Part shown: positions 1 through 8,611 of the stretch, piece by piece
Numbering within the stretch: position 1 is the stretch's first letter
Layout: each line of letters starts with the position of its first letter
Source of the DNA: Calliopum simillimum
Lineage: Eukaryota > Arthropoda > Insecta > Diptera > Lauxaniidae
DNA: 64,000 bases
Direction: 5' to 3'
Assembly: GCA_951812925.1 (NCBI GenBank)
Contig: OX638368.1
Span: 79,838,909-79,902,908, forward strand
The notes under the pieces: generated by a model
Told to the model about the DNA's origin: nothing
The model's input: only the letters and a program-made list of their open reading frames with translations
Database searches by the model: none
Translations under genes and position numbers: made by a program

Positions 1-180
1 AGTTATTTTTTTTTTCACTGGTGCTGGGAACATCATTATCCCGCTTCTTTTTTTCCATTTTTTTTTTATTTATTCATCGTGTCTAGGACCGAACCGAATT
101 TCGTACCGTAATTATTCTTAAATTGCTTAAAACTCCGCGTGTTATATTATTATTTATATTTTTTTTTTTTTGTTAACCGA
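1..180 (-). mobile_element. 5' leader of an LTR retrotransposon (runs off the left edge)
   Basis: This stretch lies immediately downstream, on the minus strand, of a primer binding site and LTR (181-1270). It should therefore be the untranslated leader of an LTR retrotransposon whose gag-pol lies left of the window. It is T-rich on the plus strand and has no open frame. Function is inferred only from its position. Confidence 0.5.
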
Positions 181-198
181 GTCCCTGTTCGGGCGCCA
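181..198 (-). other. tRNA-Lys-type primer binding site
   Basis: On the minus strand the 18 bases read TGGCGCCCGAACAGGGAC, complementary to the 3' end of a tRNA-Lys. This is the priming site for minus-strand cDNA synthesis. It follows the LTR end after one spacer base, the usual arrangement, and so fixes the orientation of the element and the inner LTR boundary. Confidence 0.85.
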
Positions 199-199
199 T

Positions 200-1270
200 T
201 GTGACGAAGCTTTTGCTAGGGCCGACGTCTTGGCTCGCCGGTGGCCAAGGTTCGCGTCACAAAATATTTTTATTTTGGAGACAGGGTTAACAATTATTAT
301 TAGTTCCGTTTAAATTGAATATAAACACCGGTTTTCGTTCTCTTATTTCTTTTATTTACAAATTTCTTAAAATTACGGTACTTTATTTACAGATTTGAGC
401 GCGTTACAATTTGATTCGAGCGTCCGGCCTATACATTATCGGCTCGGCTCAATACCACTACAACGGAATATCCCTGGTGATTATGCTATCTCACTCTCAC
501 CGTATCGGCTTGACTTAATACCGTTATAACTGAAAACTCTTAGTGATTATGCTGTCTCACTCTCGCAGTATCGGCTTGGCTCAATACTGTTCTAACTAAC
601 GGCTACTATTGACTATGCCGTCTCACTCTCACCGCATCGGCTAAATACCGTTATAACTGAAAACTCCTAGTGATTATGCAGTCTCACTCTCGCAGTATCG
701 GCTTGGCTCAATATTGTTCTAACTAAAAGCTACTAGTGACTATGCTGTCTCGCTCCCACCGTATCGTCTTGGCTCAATACAGTTATAACTGAATACTCCT
801 AGTGATTACGCTGTCTCACTCTCGCAGTATCGTCTTGGCTCAATACTGCTCTAACTAAAGGCCCCACTAGTTAGGTTTACTACTCTCACTCAGTATCGTC
901 TTGGCTCAATACTGTTCTAACTTAATGCCACTACGTATTACGATTTCTCACTCTAGCAGTATCGTCTTGGCTCAATACTGTTCTAACTTAATGCCACTAC
1001 GTATTACGATTTCTCACTCTAGCAGTATCGTCTTGGCTCAATACTGGACTAACTAAATGCTACTAGTTTCTAGGTTCACAGTATCGGCTTGGCTCAATAC
1101 CATGCTAACTAATGCCACTAACTACTATGCTCACCACCTTTACTCGCTGCCGGTCGCCGCTCGAATGACAATATTTTCTGCCTACACTGAGGTTATAATC
1201 ATCCCAACTCACCTCGGTGCGGTGAGTGAACAGCTGATTGCAGTAACAGCTGTTGACTGGTGTTGCCACA
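200..1270 (-). mobile_element. 5' LTR of a retrotransposon, minus strand, about 1.07 kb
   Basis: The LTR is bounded on the inside by the primer binding site. On the minus strand it begins TGTGGCAACA (at 1270) and ends GTCACA (at 200), giving the expected short TGTG...CACA inverted termini. Most of its length is a 66-bp minisatellite. The target duplication cannot be tested because the other LTR is outside the window. The outer end at 1270 is inferred from the terminal match and could be off by a few bases. The primer site suggests a Ty3/gypsy or related family; no coding part is visible to settle this. Confidence 0.7.
440..1135. repeat. 66-bp minisatellite inside the LTR, about 10 copies
   Basis: Copies of a unit containing GTATCGGCTTGGCTCAATAC recur at about 502, 568, 634, 695, 761, 827, 893, 959, 1025 and 1081. 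Spacing is 66 bp, with one 61-bp and one shorter step. Adjacent copies differ at the motif after CTCACTCT, and the first half shows an alternating pattern suggesting a 132-bp higher-order unit. The array sits in the promoter/U3 part of the LTR, so it may affect transcription, but that is inference. Confidence 0.85.
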
Positions 1271-1501
1271 TGTTACTAAAACTAATATATTAAACCGTAG
1301 TCCAACTATTTTGTTGGTCTCCTCAAATTTCTTATTATACTAATTAACATATTTCAAATACGATGCTTATCATATTAAATCAATTCAAATTCAATGTTAG
1401 ATATCGAAGAAAATATGTGGAGGCATCAAACGAGCGCCCAGCGACTTGTTACCTCACAATCTAATAAAATTAAGTTAATAATAACACATTTTTAACTAGC
1501 A

Positions 1502-1756
1502 TTACAAAACTAGTTGTCCTTTTACAGTGAACTTAAGCATAGTCGACAAATTGCTGCCACAAGGCTTAAGCAAGAACTCCGTAGAGGCACGGGAAATATC
1601 TGTGACTGAGGATCCGGAGCAATTGACATTGCTTATATTATTTGAAATTTTTTCTAGCATTTCTAACACTTTACGGGTTGATGGTGGCGATATTGTCCCT
1701 TGGTCACATATTAAGACTTGTTCAGCAAGAACAAATTGACGGTAAAGACGATTCAC
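1502..1756 (-). CDS. Unidentified exon-like frame B (84 codons, ends in stop)
   Basis: An open minus-strand frame runs from a possible splice acceptor (TATATTTAG before 1756) to TAA at 1502-1504. The product is mixed and hydrophilic, with a central helix-like stretch (RKVLEMLEKISNNISN), and I do not recognise it. It is separated from frame A (1780-1927) by only 23 nt, which begin GTAAGT and end TTTAG; the two frames are in phase if those 23 nt are removed. The plus strand of the same DNA also has a 70-codon open frame behind a good acceptor (TCCTTTTACAG), so strand is not certain. It could be the end of a neighbouring gene or a decayed gene copy. Confidence 0.3.
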   Translation of the reverse strand: MNRLYRQFVLAEQVLICDQGTISPPSTRKVLEMLEKISNNISNVNCSGSSVTDISRASTEFLLKPCGSNLSTMLKFTVKGQLVL

Positions 1757-1779
1757 CTAAATATAACAAAATTACTTAC

Positions 1780-1927
1780 CCTGTCCTTTCGCCACTGCCG
1801 CAATCCGGCTTTGAACTTTATTTCTTCACCAAAAAACCCAGAGCCATATATATTAGCAAAAAATTTCTCCACATCTTCCATTTCTATTTTTTCTAGGACA
1901 TCGATGGAGTTCACACAAATTGTTAAA
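1780..1927 (-). CDS. Unidentified exon-like frame A (49 codons)
   Basis: The frame is bounded by a good acceptor (GAATTTTTCAG) at its upstream end and a consensus donor (AGG|GTAAGT) at 1780. It is 148 nt long: one base plus 49 codons without a stop. The product includes LEKIEMEDVEKFFANIYG and ends GLRQWRKDR. It looks like a genuine protein segment but I cannot name the family. Its donor directly abuts the 23-nt gap before frame B. No upstream exon was found; the next sequence on that side is a gypsy remnant. Conservation in other flies would decide whether it is a gene. Confidence 0.35.
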
Positions 1928-2276
1928 CTGAAAAATTCAATTTATGAGAAACCTCATAATTTTAAAAACAATGTCTCTTAGATTTTATTATAGTATTTTT
2001 TTAATTTGAAGTGACAAACTTTTTTGTTCAGAAAACAATTTATACGCTTTCCTTCTTAAAACAAGAAATCAATAAGTTGCTCACATAACCTACATCGTTT
2101 TATGTTGTATTCTATACAAAACTAATGTGAAAATCTTTTTGAATTTTTAAGAAGATTTTCTTAGTAAAGTCATAGGGATTTCTCTATGGAATATTCATAT
2201 TGTTTACTACTTTTAATGTGAATTCATAGTAAAATAGCTCAATACGACAATCTTCTTGTTTTTAGGGGTCACTTTT
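1928..2276. other. AT-rich sequence without recognisable genes
   Basis: I see no conserved frame, repeat end or RNA gene here. On the minus strand it contains the polypyrimidine tract and acceptor of frame A at its left edge, so part of it may be an intron. Confidence 0.4.
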
Positions 2277-3403
2277 TGCTCTGTGTAGGAAGTTAAATGA
2301 CAAATTGGTCAACGATAAATTCCCTTTAACTAGATTAGAAGACGTACTGGACATGTTAGGCAGAGCCAAATACTTTTCAACTTTAGACATGACAAGCTCT
2401 TTTCACCAGATACCTTTAGACGAAGAATCGAGGTGTACCTTTTGGCTTAAAAATTTCGTCAAACAGTTTTCAACGCATGTTAACTATTGCATTAAGTGGT
2501 TTAAATTTTGAGGCATTTTTATATGTCGACGACATAATCGTTTTTGGATGTTCACTAAGACATCACAACCAAAATCTCATCAAAGTTTTCGATCGTTTAC
2601 AGTATTACAATTTAAAGCTTAATGCAAGCAAATGCCATTTCCTAAAAACAGAAGTAGTATACCTTGGACATTTAATTACCGATAAAGGCATAAAAACTGA
2701 TCCTTCAAAGTACGTAAGAAGATTTGTTGCGTTTTGTAACTACTATAGCCGCTTCATACCGGAATTTGCCAATATTGCAAAATGTTTGAATCCCTTACTA
2801 AAGAAAGGAATACCTTTCATCTGGTCAGATGAATGCGACAAAGCGTTCAACGTTTTAAAACAAAAATTAATCAATCCACCAGTATTGCAATACCCAAATT
2901 TCGAAATTTCATACTTACAACTGATGCATCTGATTTTGCACTAGGAGCAGTACTTTCACAAGGAGAAATCGGACATGATTTACCAATCTCATAAATCACT
3001 AGAAAAAAATGACATCAACAAACCTATAATTGAAAAAGAACTTTTGGCAATCCACTGGGGAATAAACTTTTTCAAACCCTACTTATTCGGTAGAAAATTT
3101 ATAGTTGTAACTGACCATCGACCATTAGTATCGTTATTTTCGCATAAAAATCCTTCGTCAAAGATGACAAGGATAAGGCTCGACCTGTCTGATTACGACT
3201 TCGAAATTATTTACAAGCAAGGTAAAATTAACATAAACGCGGATGCGTTATCGCGAATAAAAATTGACAGCGATATTTTAAAATCCATGGTTCCCACAAG
3301 TGAACAACATGAACAAGAAACAAAAGCTAATTCAAGTAAGCAAAATGTACATAATGTACAAGCTATTACACGGAGCAAAATTGAGGCAAACAAGGAAACG
3401 AAT
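2277..3403 (+). pseudogene. Gypsy reverse transcriptase and RNase H remnant
   Basis: RT motifs are clear. The fingers/palm segment RLEDVLDMLGRAKYFSTLDM comes at about 2332-2391. After a frameshift and a deletion of the intervening palm segment, the catalytic YVDD box follows (about 2521-2535), then YLGHLITDKGIKTDPSK. Around 2915 another frameshift separates the connection domain (TTDASDFALGAVLSQG) from the RNase H frame. That frame has KELLAIHWGINFFKPYLFG, VTDHRPL and NADALSRI (ends about 3255). The reading frame is broken at least three times, so no enzyme can be made. The motif set is typical of Ty3/gypsy polyproteins of flies. Confidence 0.9.
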
Positions 3404-3776
3404 GCAAAAACCAGTGTTGCCAACCTAGTGCTTTTCGCACTAGATCTAGTGCTTTTTTGGGATTATTACCCGTAAAATTTTTGGCCTAGTGCTTTTTCAT
3501 TTTTAGTTTTATTTAAAAAAGAAAGATTGGTGGTCCTTATTTCCCTCCCTTACCCTAATAATTATTTATTGAAAAGTCTTTTTATAAAATTGATTCATAA
3601 TTAAAATGTTTTAATTAAAAATTACTAAACTTGTCTGTACACGTACGAAACTTTTTCGTTTTTTTTAAATTTTTTTTTGCAAATTAGAATTTAGTGCTTT
3701 TTTTTGGGAAAAAACGCGTTTTTTTGCCGGATTTGGTGCGTTTTCAAATTTAAAAGTTGGCAACACTGGCAAAAAC
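3404..3776. mobile_element. hAT-type MITE (3412-3768) with 8-bp target duplication
   Basis: The element is 357 bp long, with perfect 13-bp terminal inverted repeats CAGTGTTGCCAAC. It is flanked on both sides by GCAAAAAC (3404-3411 and 3769-3776). An 8-bp duplication with CAG-starting termini is the hAT signature. There is no coding capacity. It interrupts the gypsy frame between the RNase H tail and the integrase N-terminus, so it is younger than that element. Confidence 0.9.
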
Positions 3777-4559
3777 AAATATTAAGGTATCCCGACGCAT
3801 CAAAGAGAATAACATCACCCCTCGCCAGTCTGATCAACTGCACATCTGGGAATATACATCCTTTAATGACGTCAAACAGTTAAAGAAACTGAAATTTATT
3901 ATTGAGAATGTGACCACAGCAGTCAAACTCAAGTTTATTAATAATGGAGTGCACGTAACGTGTAGTGATAACCTTTCGAAGCTAGATTCGACGTTGGAGA
4001 AACTACATTGTTTACTACTAAAGTCACAAATCAAGGAGCTAGCCCTCTGTGACAATGATTATATATTTGAAAATATAAATCTTAATGCATTCAAACAAAG
4101 ATACAATGAATTAGCAAGAAATAAAGCCTCACCAATAAATATTTTAATATACCAAGCTCCAACACGGATTTCCAGTGTACTACAACAATACAAGCTGATT
4201 GACGAATTTCACACGTCACATATATCAGGTCATATCGGAGTACGAAAAACCGTACTGAAACTAAAACAACGCTATATTTGGAAAAATATGAATCACATGG
4301 TTAAAGAATTTGTAAACAATTGTGTCAAGTGCGCACAAAATAAAACAACGAAACACATAAAAGAGTAACTCGTGTCGACAGATACTCCAAACACAAGTTT
4401 TGAGACAATTTCAAATCTGATAGGGGAACATAGTTTACAAATGAAATTATGAAAAATGTATGCAACTTATTGAAAATTGAACAAATTTTCTCAGCACCTT
4501 ATCATCACGAGACAATAGGAGCACTCGAAAGAAACCACAGAGTACTTAACGAGTATCTT
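3777..4559 (+). pseudogene. Gypsy integrase, zinc-binding domain and broken core
   Basis: After the MITE the frame continues to 4368. It carries the integrase HHCC zinc finger: LIDEFHTSHISGHIG supplies the histidines and NNCVKCAQNK the cysteine pair. From 4369 to 4559 the catalytic core survives only as short pieces. One ends near SAPYHHETIG and contains ALERNHR with the conserved catalytic glutamate. A large part of the core, including the region expected to carry the first catalytic aspartate, is deleted. The frame is interrupted by the LINE insertion at 4567. Confidence 0.85.
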
Positions 4560-4566
4560 CTTTCTT

Positions 4567-5228
4567 ACCCGGTCATAAAAACATTCAAGGAAATGAAAAG
4601 GCAGATGAGTTAGCTAGGAGGGGTTCATTATTGCCTACAGAGAATATTAATCATATTGTTAAACCACCAATGTCACACGATTGCAAGATAATTTCAGATA
4701 AAATGGTTTTGGAGATGATGAGGAGATGGGGCAACTCGACCCATTATCAAACGACCAAAACTATTTATAACACTCCTAAGATAAGGTTCACTAAATTGCT
4801 TCTAAAGTGCAGCAAGAGTGAATCAAAGTCTTTTATATCAGTAGTTACAGGGCATAATAAGCTATGCAGGCACCTGGGACAGATGGGGTTTGAGACTGAC
4901 GATCTTTGTAGATGGTGTGGAGACAGCGACGTGGAAGAGGATAGTCAACATTATCTTTGCCAGTGCCCTGCACTTGCAAAAACAAGATTTAAAATATTTG
5001 GATCCTTCTTTTTTCAGGATATGCGAGAACTTATGGAGATAGACCCCGCTAAGATCCTGAAATACATCAAGGCATCAAAATGGATAAAATATACTGAATT
5101 TAATTAATTGTATTGTATCATAGAACTATGTTCCGTATTTAAAGAGGGATCACAATGGACCAGCAGAATGGTCTAAGTGGAAGTTGGCTTGCATATATGC
5201 CAACGATGCCCTCGCAACCTAACCTAAC
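4567..5228 (+). mobile_element. 3' end of a non-LTR retrotransposon with RNase H, 5'-truncated
   Basis: The insertion is flanked by CTTTCTT (4560-4566 and 5229-5235), a target-primed insertion duplication. Its coding part begins inside an RNase H-like motif (PGHKNIQGNEKADELARRGS) and runs to a stop near 5105. The C-terminal domain has a CxxC...H...C cluster (LCRWCGDSD, QHYLCQCPAL) typical of I/Loa/Jockey-like ORF2 ends. The 3' UTR ends in an AACCT repeat (CTCGCAACCTAACCTAAC) instead of poly(A). It is heavily 5'-truncated, as is usual for LINEs, and inactive. Confidence 0.85.
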
Positions 5229-5235
5229 CTAACCT

Positions 5236-5703
5236 TTCTTTCGCGGATGATAATGAATGGGACAAATGGATTCCATACTATACATTTGCATACAACACAA
5301 CACCGCATGTTGACTCTTATTAATCTCCATATGAATTAATTTTCGGTAAATTCGGTAAATTCTTCCAAATGAAGTGACAAATTATAGCAATAAAGTTTAC
5401 GATATAGATAATTATGCTAGTGAATTAAAAATAAGATTAAAAACATCTATTAACAAAGCAAAAGAATTTATCAAAACAGTAAAACATAAAAGAAAAACAG
5501 AATATGATAAAAATGTCAGCATATCTGATTTACAAGTAGGAGACCTTGTTTTAGTTAAATTAGAGAGTAGAAAGAAAACTCAAAGCCCGTATCACGGACC
5601 TTACAAAATAATTAAAAGAGAAGGAGTAAACTCCATAATAAATATAAAAAATAAGAATAAGGAATTCCATAATAATATGTTAAAAAAGTTTTTAAGCAAA
5701 TAA
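5236..5703 (+). pseudogene. Gypsy integrase C-terminal part
   Basis: The host gypsy frame resumes after the LINE with a segment reading ADDNEWDKWIPYYTFAYNTT, the end of the integrase core. A short frameshifted stretch follows, then an open frame (5374-5703). That frame carries the C-terminal motif DLQVGDLVLVKLESRKK...SPYHGPYKI, which is the DNA-binding/GPY module of gypsy integrases. It ends in TAA at 5701-5703. No env frame follows. Confidence 0.85.
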
Positions 5704-6040
5704 AAATTAATTATACTATATACATTTATAAAAACAAAAATTAAATTTAATTTCAAAATAATTTTTTTTATTACATTTAAACTTAAATTGTATAATTGTA
5801 TTTCAACATAATTTTTAAAATCTTTTTAAGAATTTCAAAACATAGTCATGATGTTTAAAAATAAGAATAATTTTAAAAAATTGCATTCCTGCAAAACTTT
5901 TTTTTTAAAAAATTGAAACAAAAATTGATAAAATTTTAAGTTAAATATTTTTTTTTTTTAAAAAACAAAAAAAAAAATAAATATATTATGAGCTAATCAA
6001 TTTAATTTTATAAAAAATTAAATATATGGAAATTAATTTT
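5704..6040. other. Extremely AT-rich spacer
   Basis: The stretch holds runs of A and T with no frame. It may be the decayed 3' end of the gypsy element, but no polypurine tract or LTR start could be identified. Confidence 0.4.
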
Positions 6041-6143
6041 ATTTAATTGAACTTTTAGTCATATATTTGCCAAGATCGATTTACATATAAATCTATCAAT
6101 GCATTTTTCTAACACATAATTATGACAAATCAAGGAACGGATT
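6041..6143 (-). repeat. Inverted partial unit capping the ribozyme array
   Basis: These 103 nt are the exact reverse complement of 6590-6692, the segment just downstream of the ribozyme cleavage site in each unit. They join directly to the direct-repeat array. A partial inverted copy next to tandem units is a common arrangement of Penelope-like elements; here it could equally be a replication or repair product. Confidence 0.85.
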
Positions 6144-6374
6144 AAATAAAATCAATTTTCAATATAAAATGTCATTAAGTAACACACTTAAAAAATTCTT
6201 AAAGTTATTTGGGAGAACACGCCCTGATAAGGTGGAAACACCTGCAATCGGTATTGAATTTGTTCCAAAGGAACAACTATACCAAATATCAATAAATAAC
6301 ACAAAACAACAATTATGATATATCAATACGTATTAACACACAAATAAAACTGGCAAAAAGTCGGCTTCGCAGCC

Positions 6375-6448
6375 GGGCAAGGCTGGTGCAGTGGTAACGA
6401 CTTCTGCTACCAACCTGGAGATCCTTGGTTCGTCTCCCGCCCAGACCA
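6375..6448 (+). promoter_or_regulatory. tRNA-like Pol III promoter region, unit 1
   Basis: The region contains an A box (TGGTGCAGTGG, 6384-6394) and a B box (GGTTCGTCTCC, 6427-6437, one mismatch from the consensus). Spacing is that of a tRNA gene, and the sequence ends in AGACCA. The cloverleaf is too degenerate for a functional tRNA. Its likely role is internal Pol III transcription of the repeat, as in tRNA-derived SINEs. Confidence 0.75.
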
Positions 6449-6530
6449 AAAACACAAAAAGTTTTCAAACTTGCAATTTTTCAATTATAATTAATTTAGT
6501 AAAATAAATATAATTATAATTACAACAAAA

Positions 6531-6577
6531 ATAGTCTGATGAGTCTTTGTGGCGAAAAACGAAACATATGTCACTAT
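6531..6577 (+). ncRNA. Hammerhead ribozyme motif, copy 1 (stem II mutated)
   Basis: The order is stem I strand ATAGT, core CTGATGA, stem II, GAA, short stem III ACA-TA-TGT, cleavage base C (6572), and stem I partner ACTAT. The catalytic core is intact. In this copy the 3' side of stem II is AAAAAC instead of AAAGAC, giving one mismatch with GTCTTT, so activity is probably reduced. Predicted cleavage is between 6572 and 6573. Confidence 0.75.
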
Positions 6578-6919
6578 AGCCGTGTTTTTAATCCGTTCCT
6601 TGATTTGTCATAATTATGTGTTAGAAAAATGCATTGATAGATTTATATGTAAATCGATCTTGGCAAATATATGACTAAAAGTTCAATTAAATAAAATCAA
6701 TTTTCAATATAAAATGTCATTAAGTAACACACTTAAAAAATTCTTAAAGTTATTTGGGAGAACACGCCCTGATAAGGTGGAAACACCTGCAATCGGTATT
6801 GAATTTGTTCCAAAGGAACAACTATACCAAATATCAATAAATAACACAAAACAACAATTATGATATATCAATACGTATTAACACACAAAAAAAACTGGCA
6901 AAAAGTCGGCTTCGCAGCC

Positions 6920-6993
6920 GGGCAAGGCTGGTGCAGTGGTAACGACTTCTGCTACCAACCTGGAGATCCTTGGTTCGTCTCCCGCCCAGACCA
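6920..6993 (+). promoter_or_regulatory. tRNA-like Pol III promoter region, unit 2
   Basis: This is the same A box and B box as in unit 1, displaced by exactly 545 bp. Identity with the other copies is complete or nearly so over the motif, indicating recent amplification of the unit. Confidence 0.75.
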
Positions 6994-7075
6994 AAAACAC
7001 AAAAAGTTTTCAAACTTGCAATTTTTCAATTATAATTAATTTAGTAAAATAAATATAATTATAATTACAACAAAA

Positions 7076-7122
7076 ATAGTCTGATGAGTCTTTGTGGCGA
7101 AAGACGAAACATATGTCACTAT
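7076..7122 (+). ncRNA. Hammerhead ribozyme motif, copy 2 (intact)
   Basis: All elements of a type I hammerhead are present. Stem I is ATAGT/ACTAT. The core is CTGATGA. Stem II pairs GTCTTT with AAAGAC around the loop GTGGCG. GAA precedes the palindrome ACATATGT, which serves as stem III, and the cleavage triplet is GTC (7115-7117). Because ACATATGT is self-complementary, two neighbouring ribozymes in one transcript could form a dimeric hammerhead with a longer stem III. Cleavage at successive copies would release 545-nt RNAs. Confidence 0.88.
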
Positions 7123-7464
7123 AGCCGTGTTTTTAATCCGTTCCTTGATTTGTCATAATTATGTGTTAGAAAAATGCATTGATAGATTTATATGTAAATC
7201 GATCTTGGCAAATATATGACTAAAAGTTCAATTAAATAAAATCAATTTTCAATATAAAATGTCATTAAGTAACACACTTAAAAAATTCTTAAAGTTATTT
7301 GGGAGAACACGCCCTGATAAGGTGGAAACACCTGCAATCGGTATTGAATTTGTTCCAAAGGAACAACTATACCAAATATCAATAAATAACACAAAACAAC
7401 AATTATGATATATCAATACGTATTAACACACAAATAAAACTGGCAAAAAGTCGGCTTCGCAGCC

Positions 7465-7538
7465 GGGCAAGGCTGGTGCAGTGGTAACGACTTCTGCTAC
7501 CAACCTGGAGATCCTTGGTTCGTCTCCCGCCCAGACCA
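7465..7538 (+). promoter_or_regulatory. tRNA-like Pol III promoter region, unit 3
   Basis: This is the third copy of the A-box/B-box region, again displaced by 545 bp, followed by the AT-rich body and ribozyme copy 3. Confidence 0.75.
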
Positions 7539-7620
7539 AAAACACAAAATGTTTTCAAACTTGCAATTTTTCAATTATAATTAATTTAGTAAAATAAATA
7601 TAATTATAATTACAACAAAA

Positions 7621-7667
7621 ATAGTCTGATGAGTCTTTGTGGCGAAAGACGAAACATATGTCACTAT
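7621..7667 (+). ncRNA. Hammerhead ribozyme motif, copy 3 (intact)
   Basis: Sequence and pairing are identical to copy 2: ATAGT/ACTAT, CTGATGA, GTCTTT/AAAGAC, GAA, ACATATGT, C. Predicted cleavage lies between 7662 and 7663. About 175 bp of the following partial unit remain before the array ends. Confidence 0.88.
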
Positions 7668-7839
7668 AGCCGTGTTTTTAATCCGTTCCTTGATTTGTCA
7701 TAATTATGTGTTAGAAAAATGCATTGATAGATTTATATGTAAATCGATCTTGGCAAATATATGACTAAAAGTTCAATTAAATAAAATCAATTTTCAATAT
7801 AAAATGTCATTAAGTAACACACTTAAAAAATTCTTATAT

Positions 7840-8611
7840 GTAAATTAGTTTATAAAATTCCCAACAAAATTTTATTACCACCTGTACAAAAACTCCATCA
7901 TCTTAAAAATTTATCTTTCGAAGGTAAATTTTCGCTTAAGGGTTAGGGTGTAGTGTACTCATAAAGTCACTATTGCCACAAACGACACTTCTCTAAAACT
8001 CAGACTAAAATAATTTTTCTTCAATTTATTTTCCCACCAAATTTAAAGTTAACAAATTAAATTCAGAAATACTAAAACCACTTTGGAGTAAACAAAATTC
8101 CAAAGTACTCAAATTCCAAATAAATAAATTTTCTTTAATTTATTTTCAACCCCTTTTGGCTTGTACTGTTTATGTATCCAACACATGAGCACGAGCACAA
8201 CAACACATTTAAAGTCATGGTCAATATTTTCAATGCACTTGTTGTTATTGGGGAATTAGATTTCAGTTTGGGAAACTAAATTGTGTTGATCGACCAAAAC
8301 AAAACTGATTGGCGATCAAGGGAAAATCCAAAGAGAGAAGGGTGGAGTTAAAGAAAATAGTGGGAAATAATTTTAAGTAAAATAATGTTTTTTTTTATTG
8401 TTTATATACTCGTACATCATTCTTAATAAAGTAATCTTAAGTCTAAGCACAAGAGTGGCGCATAGCCAGAGTTTTTAATTTCGATTCAGATGAAAAGTGC
8501 GGCGTAAAGCCAGAACAAACTGCTGCGTCTAGCAGACATAAATATAAGACAACCTTTTTTTTTATTTATCTTCTTTACTCGCATCCTACGCTTAACGCGT
8601 AACTTTACACT
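7840..8611. other. Non-coding AT-rich sequence
   Basis: No gene, RNA or clear repeat boundary was recognised. Some mixed-composition stretches (for example 8455-8550) might be old repeat sequence, but I cannot assign them. Confidence 0.4.

Larger units (their letters stand above)
2277..5703 (+). mobile_element. Ty3/gypsy pol remnant with two nested insertions
   Basis: This plus-strand block preserves, in order, reverse transcriptase, RNase H, integrase zinc finger, integrase core pieces and integrase C-terminus. Gag, protease and the N-terminal part of RT are missing, and no LTR was identified on either side. A 357-bp hAT MITE (3412-3768) and a 662-bp LINE 3' end (4567-5228) are inserted in it, each with its own target duplication. 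The element is old and dead, with frameshifts and internal deletions throughout. Confidence 0.9.
6041..7839 (+). repeat. Tandem array of a 545-bp hammerhead/SINE-like unit (3.1 copies)
   Basis: Three consecutive units are nearly identical and exactly 545 bp apart: ribozyme copies start at 6531, 7076 and 7621. A partial fourth unit ends at about 7839. Each unit holds a tRNA-like Pol III promoter region, an AT-rich body, a type I hammerhead ribozyme motif, and a trailer with two conserved blocks (GGGAGAACACGCCCTGATAA and GGTGGAAACACCTGC). There is no open frame. The left end is capped by a 103-nt inverted fragment of the unit (6041-6143). The architecture resembles animal retrozymes and hammerhead-bearing satellite DNA or Penelope-type terminal repeats; the family itself I do not recognise. 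Confidence 0.9.

Noticed and set aside
1527..1739. Plus-strand exon behind the acceptor TCCTTTTACAG
   Set aside because: It is not excluded, but the minus strand has two consecutive open segments with splice-like borders, which I judged slightly better; neither has a recognised family.
6375..6448. A functional tRNA gene
   Set aside because: A and B boxes are present, but the acceptor and anticodon arms do not fold into a proper cloverleaf and the same sequence recurs in a repeat unit; it is better read as a SINE-type promoter.
6041..7839. CRISPR-like or prokaryotic repeat array
   Set aside because: The unit is 545 bp without spacers, and every neighbouring feature is eukaryotic.
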